Source: Auriscalpium vulgare (lineage: Eukaryota > Basidiomycota > Agaricomycetes > Russulales > Auriscalpiaceae). From it: a DNA stretch of 64,000 nucleotides. The position numbers were made by a program, and so were the translations under genes. Shown here piece after piece: positions 13,525 through 23,815 of this stretch (within the stretch, counting starts at the first letter, position 1; every line of letters begins with the position of its first letter). The stretch lies in contig JAHBBC010000003.1 in the NCBI GenBank assembly GCA_019915015.1, positions 1,550,001-1,614,000 on the forward strand, read 5' to 3'. Below the pieces are notes generated by a model, which searched no databases, was not told the origin of the DNA, and saw only the letters and a list, made by a program, of their open reading frames with translations.

Positions 13525-14416
13525 ATGCCTGGCGCAAACGGAAAAGACGATGACTCTCGGCACTATGCATTCGAGGTCGCCTACGCACCGGCTTCAGACG
13601 CATATATCGCAGACCAGACGATCATTCGGCCCGCTTTCGAGCTCTTGCGCAACTACGATGAAGTACACGAGTAAGCATCGAGTGCTTGAGTTATCAAACT
13701 TGCTTTCCGCTCACCCCTGGCTTTCAGGATCTACAGCGGCGTCGAGTTCGAGAACCCTAGTATCCTGGTAGCGATCGGTCAGTCATTTACTCGTTTGTTT
13801 GAGGAAAATGTGCTGAGGTAGACTGCAGCCTGGGACTCACTGGACGCGCACCAGGCGTACGAGAAGGGGCCGGAGTACCAGTCGTACATGGACTACCTCA
13901 CCCCCTGCCTGAAGGGGGCCGCGTCGCCGGTGCACGTCTACTTCACGGTAGACCCCATGCCTGCGTTCAACGCCTCGGTGACCGAGGTTATATGGGTGAC
14001 GCCCAAGGCCGGCGACGCGAACCAGGCGGCGACCCTCAAGACGCTTGACAAGATCCTGGAGTTTGCAAATAATCCGCCGGACAGTCTGATCCACGCGTCG
14101 TACGGCAGTGTCCTTGAGAAAGCGGGCACATTTTGCGTCGTCATAGGGTGGTCGAGCTTCAAGGTCGGCTCGTTGACCAGAGAGTCCGGGCACATACTAA
14201 CTTACAGGAAAGGCACACGTGAGACCGAGGACGTACCCGACGATCCGAAACATCATCGGAGATGAGGTGCAGCTGGCGAAGGCAGTTCTGAAGCTGGTGC
14301 GAAACACGGTGTTTAGCGATCCAGATGGGAGCACGGCAATGGAGCCGATTATCATCGAGTTGACCGAGGAGGCGGCGGTGAAACCTGTCCATTGCGCGTT
14401 GACCAAGTTCGTGTAG
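13525..14416 (+). CDS. ABM-like dimeric alpha/beta-barrel protein, copy B
   Basis: Four exons (13525-13670, 13728-13777, 13829-14163, 14213-14416) have the same lengths (146, 50, 335, 204 nt) and phases as copy A and encode 244 residues. Copy B keeps all recognisable fold elements, including AIAWDSLDAHQAYEKGP, MPAFNASVTEVIWVTPK and CVVIGWSSFKAH. Both copies are open from start to stop, so each appears functional. Differences are scattered substitutions rather than frameshifts, concentrated in the last exon and linker segments. The gene is convergent with the F-box gene whose stop lies 225 bp downstream. Substrate and reaction are unknown; a redox or stress role is only a family-level guess. 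Confidence 0.8.
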
Positions 14417-14640
14417 CGACTGAAGCAACCTTGTATTTGTACACCCTCGATAAAGCATGCATACCCATACCTTCGAAGGCATCAGGTCAATGTCACCTCG
14501 TATGCCAGTGTCCTTCAGCTGAGCGGCGTGCGTATCGTCGTCGATGAGCTCGACGAGAAGGAGGATGCTATTGGTCTGATGCAGTGTGCACTAACAACTT
14601 GTAAGGCCACGTGCATGTTTGAATCCATACCGGTCTTCTC

Positions 14641-16411
14641 TCAGTCTCGCTGACAACTTCGTGTCAGCGACACGGACCCCACCAGACGACCTGCCTCCTG
14701 CAACCATTGGCGCCTCGCCTCGCAGTTGACGAGAGCAAGCGTGCCGAGCGGCACACCGCGCTGCTGCCGGCGTCCGAGCTCACAGAGCAGCACCTCCCCC
14801 ACCGACTTATCATAACCCTCCTCGCCCTCCAACACGTCTTCGTGGAAGTCCAGGTCGCGCAGCTCGAAGTAGTCTAGTTTTGGCCACAAAATGGTCCCAC
14901 CCGCCTCGCTGCTGTGCTGCCATGCTCCGCCGTCCATGCTCGCGGACAGGACCCGGGAGAGTGCCATCGCCGTGGTTCCGGTGGCCCGCAGCGTTCGCAA
15001 TTCAACTGCCCCGCCAAATACGCCCGCTAACGCCATCGGCGGAATTTTCGGGTACCAGTCTAGATCGAGGTCGACCGCAAGAGACAGCCAGCAGTGCACG
15101 CCCATCGCTCGGCACACCCCACGCAAAATGTCGACGACTTCGTCACGGGGCTCCTTCCATCTCCACCCCAAACTGAAGTCCCGGTCAGCTGGACTGTGGT
15201 CGTCCGGCGCTGGCACGCGGCGCGCCGTGAGCTTGAGGTGGAGGTCGTACACCAATTCCATCTCAACGAATGGGAACTGGTCGGCCACGAACCCACGGGC
15301 GGGCGCGAGGAATGGGTACAACGCGGTGAACTCCTGCAGGCCGCTGTATTCGTAGCAATCGACGCACAGCGCAACGCTGTCGGATGGTTGGACGTGTCGG
15401 AGAAAGCCGACACACTGCGAGGCTGAGCCGCAGATGTTGAGGTTGCGCAAGAGGGGAAGCCGGGCGATTTGGGATGCTTCCGATGGCTGCGTGGTGGAGG
15501 AGAAGGGGTTCATACCGCCACGCGACAAAACGAGTACCTCGATCCGAGAAAGTTGCTGTAGTACGGCAACGAATTCCGACACAGAGGGTAGTGATCCCAA
15601 GTGGTACCCGACTTGCAGAAACGCGAGATTGTGGATAAAGGACGAGGTCCACGAAGATATGTGGGTATTGGAAACCGCAAGGTCGCGCAGGCGAGGTGCG
15701 CGGTCTGCAAAGAGGGGGGCGGGTAGGATGCCGGGTGCGAGGCCGGGTACGTTGATTCGTGCATACTCGAGGATGGGAGCCGGGGTGGAGAGCAGTTGAA
15801 CGAGGTTGGCTTGATTGCCCTTGTAGTGATTGATGTCTATTCCCTGGACTTGCTCGAGGGTAGCAACAGGCTGCCACGTGGTCGCCACGTTCTTCACATC
15901 TCCGTGATAGTATGATATGAAGAGTGGTGCATGCTGCGCCCGCGTGAGCATAGTATGCGCCCATCGCGCGGGCAGCGGGAGGACCAAGTAGCGCCAGAGA
16001 GTGGGGCTATTGAGCGCGGCATGTCTCCAGGGACGGCAGACATAAGCCAATCGTACCCATGGCACGCTGCAGGGGATGTTATCCAAAACTGTAATATGAT
16101 CTTCTAGCTCCTCTGCCACGAGATGGGAGAATACGGTGACCAGTACGTCGTGTGGGAGACGCGAGGCCGGCGCGGATATGTTGAGGCTGGTTTGCGAGAA
16201 CGCTAGCGCGGCCCTTTCATCCTGCGGCGCGAGGGCAAAGTCTGGGGAGCTGCTGTCGACTGGAGACAGGCGGGAAGAAAAAGTGGACGGCAGTAAGTTC
16301 GCATCGATGGTAGCGACGTTGCTGTATGAGTCAGTCAGAAGCTAATCACATTCAGGGAAGAGAGCTTGACACGCACCCTTCGCCAAAGCTTTGTCTTTCC
16401 TGATTGTCCAT
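14641..16411 (-). CDS. F-box-like protein with degenerate leucine-rich region
   Basis: Two exons (16411-16377 and 16321-14641, intron 55 nt) encode 571 residues. The start is chosen at ATG 16411 because the large exon has no in-frame ATG before the F-box and the small exon splices to it in phase. The F-box-like motif (about 67-118) runs LPHDVLVTVFSHLVAEELED ... WVRLAYVCRPWRHAALNSPTLW, the usual mushroom form ending in xVCRxWRxxAxxxPxLW. The rest is leucine-rich without regular repeats, as in many basidiomycete F-box proteins. Such proteins recruit substrates to SCF ubiquitin ligases through Skp1; the substrate here is unknown. Its last about 80 codons were copied into the ABM duplication (12893-13110). 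Confidence 0.85.
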
Positions 16412-17066
16412 ATGGTCTGCAGCCACAGACAGCCAACAAGATATCCAGAGGGGGAGTGCGGTGGTGAGAGGCAAATGCGTTCCGGAGCAAACCGTGGCAA
16501 GTCGGTTTCGGAGCAAGCGGCTGGTACACCGAGCACGCCGTGACTAATCGTTTCATGCGCCGAGGAGGTAAATGGGGCGTATGAGGGTGCTTCCTGCCCG
16601 ACATCCAGCAGAGGCAGATGGGTGCGGTACCACAAAGGCAGGCAGCCGGCAGCAGGTGTACATGGAGTGTGTCGGGGCAGATGAGTCGGGCAAGTGGTAT
16701 ATGTGCGCGGGCTGATACGGTGACGTCGAGGACAAGTTGCAGTCCGGCGCAAGCAGCTGGGCTGGCCAAGTTGCGGCCAGGCCCCAGTGGCCGCAGATGA
16801 TGCAAGCTTACTACCTCCTCACACGGTCAGTATGACTGCGGACGCCGGACTCTCTCCTCAACGAGCTGACCTTGAGCTTGAGAGCCGAGGGCAAGGACAA
16901 CGCCGAAGGCAACTACTTGACTGGCAAGGCGGCTGTAGAGGATAAGTACTAGGATAGGGTAGGATAGGATGTGTAGATGTGTATGTAGGTTGAAGGCACG
17001 TGGCGTGTGGCGGGGTTACGCTCGTTGTTTCTTTTTCTCTCTTGCCCATCGCGTCACGTCGGCGCC
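16412..17066. other. Divergent promoter region, F-box gene and cyclin gene
   Basis: 655 bp between divergent starts. A minus-strand ORF covers part of it (16342-16752) but overlaps the F-box first exon in another frame and has no recognisable content. A short imperfect repeat of GGATAG units lies at about 16949-16970. Confidence 0.4.
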
Positions 17067-18389
17067 ATGCTCGCACTCGAACATCCTCAACACATTCCAG
17101 TCGCTCCGCCGTCGTCTCCCCCCGTCGCTCCTCGCCGCGACATACGCCGTCCGACACACATTCCCCCCCATCCCCCTGCCGCCGTGGCCGCCCCCCGCCC
17201 CCCGCCCTCCGCACCGCCATCCTACCACACTCCCTCGGCCTCATCATCATCGGCCTCGTCAGCAGCACCGTCCCATCGTGCGCCGTCAGTCGACATCCAC
17301 GCTTATCCCGCCCAAGACCTTCTCCGTCTCCTCGCATCGCTCCTCGCCCAGATTGCCGCCGCCAACGACACCCTTCCGTCTCTGCACTCTCCACAATCAC
17401 CCCTTCCCTCGCCCGACGCCCTCGCTGCGCGACCTGTATGGCTCTCGCTCACATCAGCATCCCGCGAGGCCCTCGGCACCCCTTCTTCGCCGCTCTCCTT
17501 TCATGCCCGAAACATCCCCACTATCCCCCTCGAATCATATCTTCTGCGGATACTGAAGTACTGTCCCACTACAAATGAGGTTTTCCTCTCGCTTCTCGTG
17601 TACTTTGATCGCATGGCGAGGCTAGCCAACGAGTCGACAGGAAGGACATTCGTCATAGATTCCTATAACATCCACCGGCTAGTCATCGCAGGCGTCACCG
17701 TCGCAAGCAAGTTTTTCAGCGACGTCTTCTATACGAATTCTCGCTACGCAAAGGTGCGTCTACTTCAGCTTGCTCAGGTCGTCCTTCGTGCGTGTACGAA
17801 CACATATCTCGTCTTTCTCGCTATTGCCTCCGGCTTCGTTCCTGAACACGATCTGATCTTCCTCAATTTCTAGGTCGGAGGCCTCCCGCAATCCGAGTTG
17901 AACCAACTCGAGCTGCAGTTCCTCCTTCTTAACGACTTTCGCCTTATGATTTCCGAAGAGGAGATGCAGCGCTACGCACAGCAGCTCATCGTCTTCTCCA
18001 ACACCCACACGGTGCCCGTCAACCTCTCCCACCCGCCACCGTCGGCCTCGCATCATGCTCGGTCGCCTTCCTCGCATCACCACACGCAAACCACATCGCC
18101 GACCACATCTCACCACGCGCCGTCAAACTCTCACGGGGTGCGCCGGGCGGCTTCCGCCATGCCCTTATCAAATCCGCCCGCGCCGCGGCACACGCTTGTG
18201 CACTCGTCCTCCACGCAGTCCTTCGCGTCTGCCGCGTCTAGCTCGACGCAGGACACGGAGACGGAGACGGAGAACGGGAGCACCGATGAGGAGCCCACGA
18301 TCAGGCCGTCTTGGAGCGTTCGGAGCAGCAGCGTGTCTCGGGACGATGAAGACATGGACACCGATGCGGGCAGCCCGCGGGAGCATTGA
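17067..18389 (+). CDS. Pho80/PCL-type cyclin
   Basis: Two exons (17067-17753, 17874-18389; intron 120 nt) encode 400 residues. The cyclin box lies at about 165-275: IPLESYLLRILKYCPTTNEV, FLSLLVYFDRMARL, IDSYNIHRLVIAGVTVASKF, FYTNSRYAKVGGLPQSELNQ, LELQFLLLNDFRL. This is the hallmark of the Pho80 family, which partners the CDK Pho85 in phosphate, glycogen and cell-cycle signalling. The N-terminus (about 150 residues) is Pro/Ser/Ala-rich and the C-terminus is disordered with an acidic Ser/Thr tail, both typical of filamentous fungal members. The frame continues upstream of 17067 without an ATG, so the first ATG was chosen. Which PCL subfamily it belongs to cannot be settled by eye. Confidence 0.9.
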
Positions 18390-18942
18390 TTCAGACGATG
18401 AGGATCCCTGAGATCGCGCTACGAAGCCTAGCCAGACAGTGGTAACACGTCGGTTCCTTGAAGTACTCTACACCTGCCCCATGCGCAATAACTCTGCACT
18501 GTACACCTACTCCATCGCTTCGGCCTTGGTCTCTCTGCACGTCCCTTTTATATACTGCGCATATACTCACGCCTCTCGGTCTACATCGTCCTCATTCGTC
18601 ACCCTGGTTCCAGATCGTCGTTGTCTCCCCATATTTCTATTTTTCCTTGCGCCTGTCGTGTGCAATGCAATGTGTAGTTGTATATACAGTACTACAATAT
18701 GAGAGCAAGATGTGGTAATTATAATGACTGCATGCAAAAATGCTCCCGATCACTTACCCCGTTTTGAAGTATTTGAGATGTCGACATGGTCTCAACATCT
18801 ATGGTGCCTGGCAGCCGGGATCTGGATTTCTCGAAAAGCGCCCTTGGGCGCCATGTACAACTGAAATGCACGAAAGCAATGACACAGCTAGCGAATAGGA
18901 TACGAACGACAAACGATGCAAAATCACCAAACGATCACCAAG
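18390..18942. other. Convergent intergenic region
   Basis: Lies between the stop codons of the cyclin gene and the minus-strand unknown gene. It is pyrimidine-rich at 18480-18660 and AT-richer after 18670, consistent with two facing 3' UTRs. Nothing else recognised. Confidence 0.5.
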
Positions 18943-21538
18943 TTACGACGGATCGCCATATTTACGGTTCCAAAATGTTACCAGCTTTTGGGCACGCGTG
19001 CGCATGCGATATTTGTCTGAGAGCGGGATGTCCTCCAGCTCGCTTAAGCTCTGTACCGTTTTTCGCACCAACGTGGTCTGCAAGTCATTCCTTGATGAAC
19101 ATCAAGTTTCACTTGGCTACAATCGAAATCACAAACCTGCAGAACAACCAGAGAAATGCGGGTATGTGCCGACTCTATCTCGCGCAAGGTGTCGTGGAAC
19201 AGTTTCATGTCCCCCTCGTTGCTGATCTTCTTGCCCTTGACGAGCTTGAGAAGAACAGTGGCCCATGTAATCGCTGTGATGTCTGCAACATCTCCAGTGG
19301 CAGTGTCCGCCTCGGATGCAGAGCCAAGTGCTTGCATCCTGGCGGGTTTTGCTTTGGACTGTCTAGCAGGTGAGATGAAAGCGCGCTACACAGAAAGCCA
19401 TGTGTGCTTACGCGTTTCGGCTTTCTGCCTACGCCGCGATCTACCTTCCCAGGCCCAAAATTTCTTTCCAATCTATCAATCCACATTTGCGAGCCAGTAA
19501 CTTGCTTGATTGTGACGGGCCGTTCGTGTTTTCCTACTGTCCGCCTGGGTTTGACCGGTTCTTCTGTGCCATCTGCATTTTCTCCCAATATGCCTTTCAA
19601 CCGCCGTCTTGTGTCCGCACCCAGTCGCCACTGGTACGCATCGCGGTCCCACCAGGACACCTTCTCCTCGTCTTGCGCCGCATCCTCGGCCACTCCGGGC
19701 GCGCCTTCCATTTTCTTCGGCCACTTCGGCAACCCAAGATCCAGAGCCAAGGGCAGCGTCTGCGTGTCCAGCAGCCGGTCCATCTCATCAGCATGCACGA
19801 CAACGTCGAACTCCCTCGTCGCAGCGATGCGCCTGTACAGCGTGCGCGAAGGACGCGGCGCTGCCTCGGTGACGGACGTCGTGATATTGTTCTTCGCAAA
19901 TGCAGCAGTAAGGGCTGACGCCAGAGTATTCCGAGTGATAGACGGCGGGCCCGCAGCGCGGTGAATGGGAGACCGGGGCCGTCGCGATGGCGGCTCGCTG
20001 GGCACCAGGTCGTCCAGCTCGGTCCGATCGGTAGACACCGCCTCTGAAGACGCAGAGGAATCATTCTGTACGGCCTGGGGCCGGGAGATCAATAGACGGG
20101 AGCTTTTGGGTGCACCGCGCGGTTCGAAGTAGGTAAGGAGGCCGGTTTCAAAAAATGGATCCTTGGGCCGCTTGTACGTCTTCGTGACGCGGGGCCGCGG
20201 GTCAGGCGGGATGATGACAATGTCCTCGTCGACTGTAGAAGCTGCGGCCCTCGAAGTAGGCACGCGAGCTTGAGGCGGTGCTGAGCTTGGCCCAGCCTGC
20301 ACAACCTGAGGTGGGTCCGAAAGTGAAATGGAGAGCGGGTCCGGCGAGTCGACCCGGCTGATCCTCTCATTGCCAGTAAAAAATACCCCCTTTTGCGGGG
20401 CGCGCGGCGCTGACTTGGAAGATGACCTGAGGTTGCTGAATAGATTCGCGAGGTTGGAGGAGGAGGAGGAGGGCTCGTGGAATGACTTGATGCGCTTCGA
20501 CTGTTCCTTAGGGACATGGTCCAAGCTGTCCGCACGCTTCCTCTTGGGGGCAGCGACGTCTTGATGTTGTTCCGTGGGCGTAACGGTGCCGGATGTCGCA
20601 GGCGTCTTGGCGGCATTCTGACGACTGCGCGGCGACAGCACTACGCCGGCAAAGGTGCGGGACTTTGCGGTGACGCGTCGATCTGCATAGGTTTTGAGAG
20701 AGGGCCTGCCATTGGGCGTTGAGGTAGACGACGACGCGACCGACGCGGCTTGCGATGGTCGAGGAGGTGCAGAGGTCGAGAGGGTGGATGTATGCGCGAA
20801 AGCCTCTAGCACACCCGGGACGGAAGCAGTAGATATAGACGGGGTGGAAAAACCATTCGCGCCTTTCTTTGATCGTGGTGGTGATGGAAGGACAACTTCG
20901 GGACGCAGGGTCGAGCACGCGGGAGGTGGGGGTGGGGGTGGATGCTTGGGCCTCGCGTCGACGTTGGCGGCGCGCGCGATCGCGTTCAATGTCGCGACGA
21001 GAGCCGAGGGCGCGTTCGCCGTCGCATTCGAGGATGTTGGACCGGGGAGGCTCGAGCGCGCATTGGTCCCCGCACCCACCCAGTCCTGCCTGCGCCCCGC
21101 CGGCGGCCTCCCACGCGCCTTCATGCTCTTTCTCCGACTGGGCGACTCGACTGGGCTAGCTGCAGGTAGTATGTCCATTTCGTCTTTGTCGTCTCCGTGG
21201 TCATCGTCGTCGGATAGCTCGGTCGTGTTTACAAGCGGGGTCCACGTTGGTAGATCTAGACTGGCCTGCTTGCGTGTAATTGGCGTGGATGTCGACGCTG
21301 GGACTTGATTGAGCGCGTTTTCTTGAGCTTGAACGCGTGACAGACGAGTGCGATGAGCAGCAGTTAGATGCGGGTGATGAGAGGAGGAGAGAGGCAAAGA
21401 TTTACATAATGAATGCCGTCTGTGAATCGGGAGACGGCGAGAGCGGTCCACATCTCCGTTGCCCATTGGAGACTGCATTTGTGCCGGTGACAACGTGGGC
21501 CCAGGCGACATTATTTGGACAGATTCTGCTTGAGGCAT
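18943..21538 (-). CDS. Large unknown, probably nuclear protein with helical C-terminal domain
   Basis: Exons 21538-19412, 19358-19137 and 19077-18943 give up to 827 residues. A 78-nt in-frame segment (21405-21328) has GT and AG ends and an internal CTAAC branch-like site, so the true protein may be 801 residues. Most of it is disordered, rich in Ser/Pro/Thr with basic clusters (PKRKRADS, EQSKRIKSF) suggesting nuclear localisation. A conserved-looking middle part has EFDVVVHADEMDRLLDTQTL. The C-terminal about 115 residues (ADITAITWATVLLKLVKGKK ... LRTRAQKLVTFWNRKYG-like end) form a helical block reminiscent of the TFIIS N-terminal/LW domain. That resemblance is tentative. The gene is convergent with the cyclin gene, and a solo LTR sits 128 bp upstream of its ATG. 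Confidence 0.75.
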
Positions 21539-22369
21539 CGACGGAATAGTGGCTGCTGGCTGAAGTGCTCAATCATGTCGAAGAGTTGGGTGTGCATAGT
21601 TGAATGAGGATTTGGATAGGCGCCGAGCTCGGAGAACTGTGTTCTCACCTTTAATGCATGTGCTATGTTGTGGCTTGGTTGGTTTGTTGAGTCCAGAAGG
21701 TTTTGGGCTTCAATTCTGCAGTTGAATGTAGGTGAATTTATGGGAGTTCAGGTTTTGATCATCTTGGGCCCAGCCACACCTGTGTCCAAATCCTCCTGTT
21801 CATGGCCAGATCCAAGGCCAAAGCAGAGGGTTGAAGGGAGGTGAGAGTGATGGGAGAAGGGGAATCAGCTTTTATAAAGCCCTTCACTACTGATCAATAA
21901 GAACAAACAGTGCAGTCAACAAACAGGAGCAAATCTCATCAGATGGACACTTGTACCAAGACCATGACAAGACCAACAAGAATACTTCACAGGACACAGC
22001 AAGGACACCGAAGCTCCAAAGGAGCAGATAGTTCTGAACATGCTAGGATTTCTGGGGGGCAAAAGGCTCCAAAAAGCTGGACTCCTCCCATGCAGCAAAT
22101 AACATGTACAAGAATCTGAAGATCAAACACTCGTGAAAGTAGAGCTCGAACTCGAGGTCATTCTCATGAACATAGTTTGTCAGACGAGAGCAAGCTGTCA
22201 CATTTAATGATAGTCAAGCCATTAAGCGCTTCCACTAGTATTGGGACCGCTACATATAAGAGAAGTAGATGGAATCCCAAACATTGACTTTACAGTAGTG
22301 CAGCAACTAAGATTACAAACATACACTATCAAAATTCATGAAGGGTCCATACCAGCACCGGTGCTGAGC
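21539..22369. other. Intergenic region containing a solo LTR
   Basis: Apart from the LTR at 21666-22040 and its target duplication, 21539-21660 is the upstream region of the large minus-strand gene and 22046-22369 holds the PalI-like 3' UTR. The interval is noticeably AT-richer than the flanking genes. Confidence 0.6.
21661..22045. mobile_element. Solo LTR of a retrotransposon with 5-bp target-site duplication
   Basis: A 375-bp element (21666-22040) starts TGTT and ends AACA, matching inverted ends typical of LTRs, and is bracketed by the direct repeat TGCTA at 21661-21665 and 22041-22045. Inside are a TATA box (TATAAA, 21873-21878) and, about 20 nt later, an AATAA-type signal (21896-21900), the usual U3-R promoter and polyadenylation arrangement. 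There is no internal coding domain, so this is what remains after recombination between two LTRs. A 5-bp duplication fits integrase-mediated insertion. The orientation suggested by the TATA box is plus. Copia or gypsy affiliation cannot be told from the LTR alone. Confidence 0.8.
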
Positions 22370-23376
22370 TCAAACCCTGGTGCCGCGACCGCGGAACGGG
22401 TAGCGCATGCGCCCCAGGAAGCCAGGCTTCTCGGGGTACGTGGTCGCATTCGACATACGCTCACGACGACGACCAAAGCAAGCAGTGCACCCGCCAAGCA
22501 GGAGGAGAATAAATGCAGCGAGTGTGCACCATAATCCTGGGGGAATAACAACGCCATGAGGTGATGTTGAATAAGACGGACAGGTAGCGACATACCAGGC
22601 CCAGCATTTGAGCGCACATGGACACCCGAGAGATTGTTGTTTTTGTCATGGACGAACACGAACAACGCGATGTCGATGGCAAAAGCGATGAGGGTAAGCA
22701 GGGCGGCCAAGAAAGCGGTGAGTGAGGCTAGGAGGGTCCATGTGACGTGTTGCGAGAAGGACATGACCAGTGCGATGAACGTCACCACAGCAGCTAGCGA
22801 GCGACCGTCAGGACACCACGTGATGCAGACCATGAAAAAGTGCACTCACCAACAGGATGGACAGCGAGTCCTCGTGTCCACCCACCGCCCATCTTGATAT
22901 TATTGGTCGGGCCGTCGAGTTGGGTGGAGTAACCATGACCTATAGATTGGGTGATGTTAGCTCGACGCAAGCGATCGTATAAGACGATAACATACCGGTG
23001 TCGAGGCATGTGCGATCACTTTTGGCGCTGTCGTAAACGCAATATGCCCTACACAATGGACTCGTCAGCTTCCATACGCAACACACAGCTTTTGTGTCTA
23101 TTCACCATATCCCGTACTGAGTAAAGGTCGGGCGTTAATCACGTTAAGAGTGAAGCAAGCGACAGGATGGGAACTCACGCGGATCTGGTTTATGGCCTCG
23201 GCAGGTAAGGCGGCCTCATGTACGACGCTGGTGGAATCTCCAGTTGACGAGGAGAAGCGAGACCGCGCAATATCAAGGGCGGGGAGGCTTGGGAGAGATA
23301 TGGAAACGAGGAGGTTCAGGACGAACGCGGCAAAGAGAAAGAAAATGCCGGGGAGGCAAAAGTTTCTGGAGACCAT
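22370..23376 (-). CDS. PalI/Rim9-like (SUR7 family) four-TM membrane protein
   Basis: Six exons (23376-23179, 23116-23106, 23048-22996, 22939-22850, 22793-22596, 22536-22370) encode 238 residues; exon 2 is an 11-nt micro-exon that supplies the start of the family motif YGIWAYCVYD. Four membrane segments are visible: about 7-28 (FFLFAAFVLNLLVSISLP), 115-135 (VVTFIALVMSF), 142-168 (FLAALLTLIAFAIDIALFVF) and 184-204 (LWCTLAAFILLLLGGCTACF). The extracellular loop contains two Cys and GHGYSTQ, as in PalI/Rim9, the plasma-membrane component of the ambient-pH sensing (Rim/Pal) pathway. SUR7 eisosome proteins are the alternative assignment. The C-terminal tail is short and basic, unlike the long tails of ascomycete PalI. 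A TTATAA lies 75 nt upstream of the ATG. Confidence 0.88.
23106..23116 (-). other. 11-nt micro-exon of the PalI-like gene
   Basis: TACGGGATATG between introns of 62 and 57 nt encodes YGI and the start of Trp, restoring the family motif YGIWAYCVYD. Skipping it loses frame (11 is not a multiple of 3). Confidence 0.8.
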
Positions 23377-23815
23377 GAGGGGCGCTGTGAGGACGGGAAG
23401 TGGTATCTATGGGGCGAGGTATGAGAGAGCGCCATGGCGTGTCGTCCTACTTATAAGGCCTGGCGAGTCCTTTGTTGGCCTGGAGCGTGGAGGAGGCGTT
23501 GGTGACGAGTGGAGGTGGCTGTGCACAATGGATCGCCTGACGACGTCATTGTTCGTCCCGGCCGGGCCGGCCTCGAGTCTCAGCCGCCGATATAGTGCTC
23601 GAAGTTTGACGCATTCGCCTTGCAATCCAACTTGCATCCTCCGCGGCCGCTGACTTATGTATTTCATCCTCGAAATGTCCACAGTCACGGCTTCATTCCC
23701 AACCACAACCACACCCCGCCCCCGACCCCGCTGCGCCAGCGTCGACCGTCAACCATCTCACATTCTACTACGTCACACTTTGCCTTCGAAACTGTAAACA
23801 TCAACCAGCCGTGCG
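23377..23815. promoter_or_regulatory. Divergent promoter, PalI-like gene and glyoxal oxidase
   Basis: 439 bp between divergent ATGs. A palindromic CTTATAAG at 23450-23457 is well placed as TATA box for the minus-strand gene. The glyoxal oxidase side is C-rich from 23620 to 23740 (pyrimidine tract before the probable transcription start) without an obvious TATA box. Confidence 0.5.

Noticed and set aside
16342..16805. Minus-strand ORFs upstream of the F-box gene as its N-terminal exon
   Set aside because: They are in frames that do not join the F-box exon; the 35-nt exon from ATG 16411 splices in phase and is sufficient.
17007..17066. Upstream extension of the cyclin ORF (MAGLRS...)
   Set aside because: The frame opens with GTG, not ATG; the first ATG is at 17067.
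20694..21308. Plus-strand ORF of 204 codons
   Set aside because: Antisense to the long exon of the unknown minus-strand gene, with composition of a reverse-complement shadow.
22336..22845. Single-exon 169-codon reading of the PalI-like gene
   Set aside because: It reads through two introns (22794-22849 and 22537-22595); the spliced version restores all four membrane helices and the family pattern.
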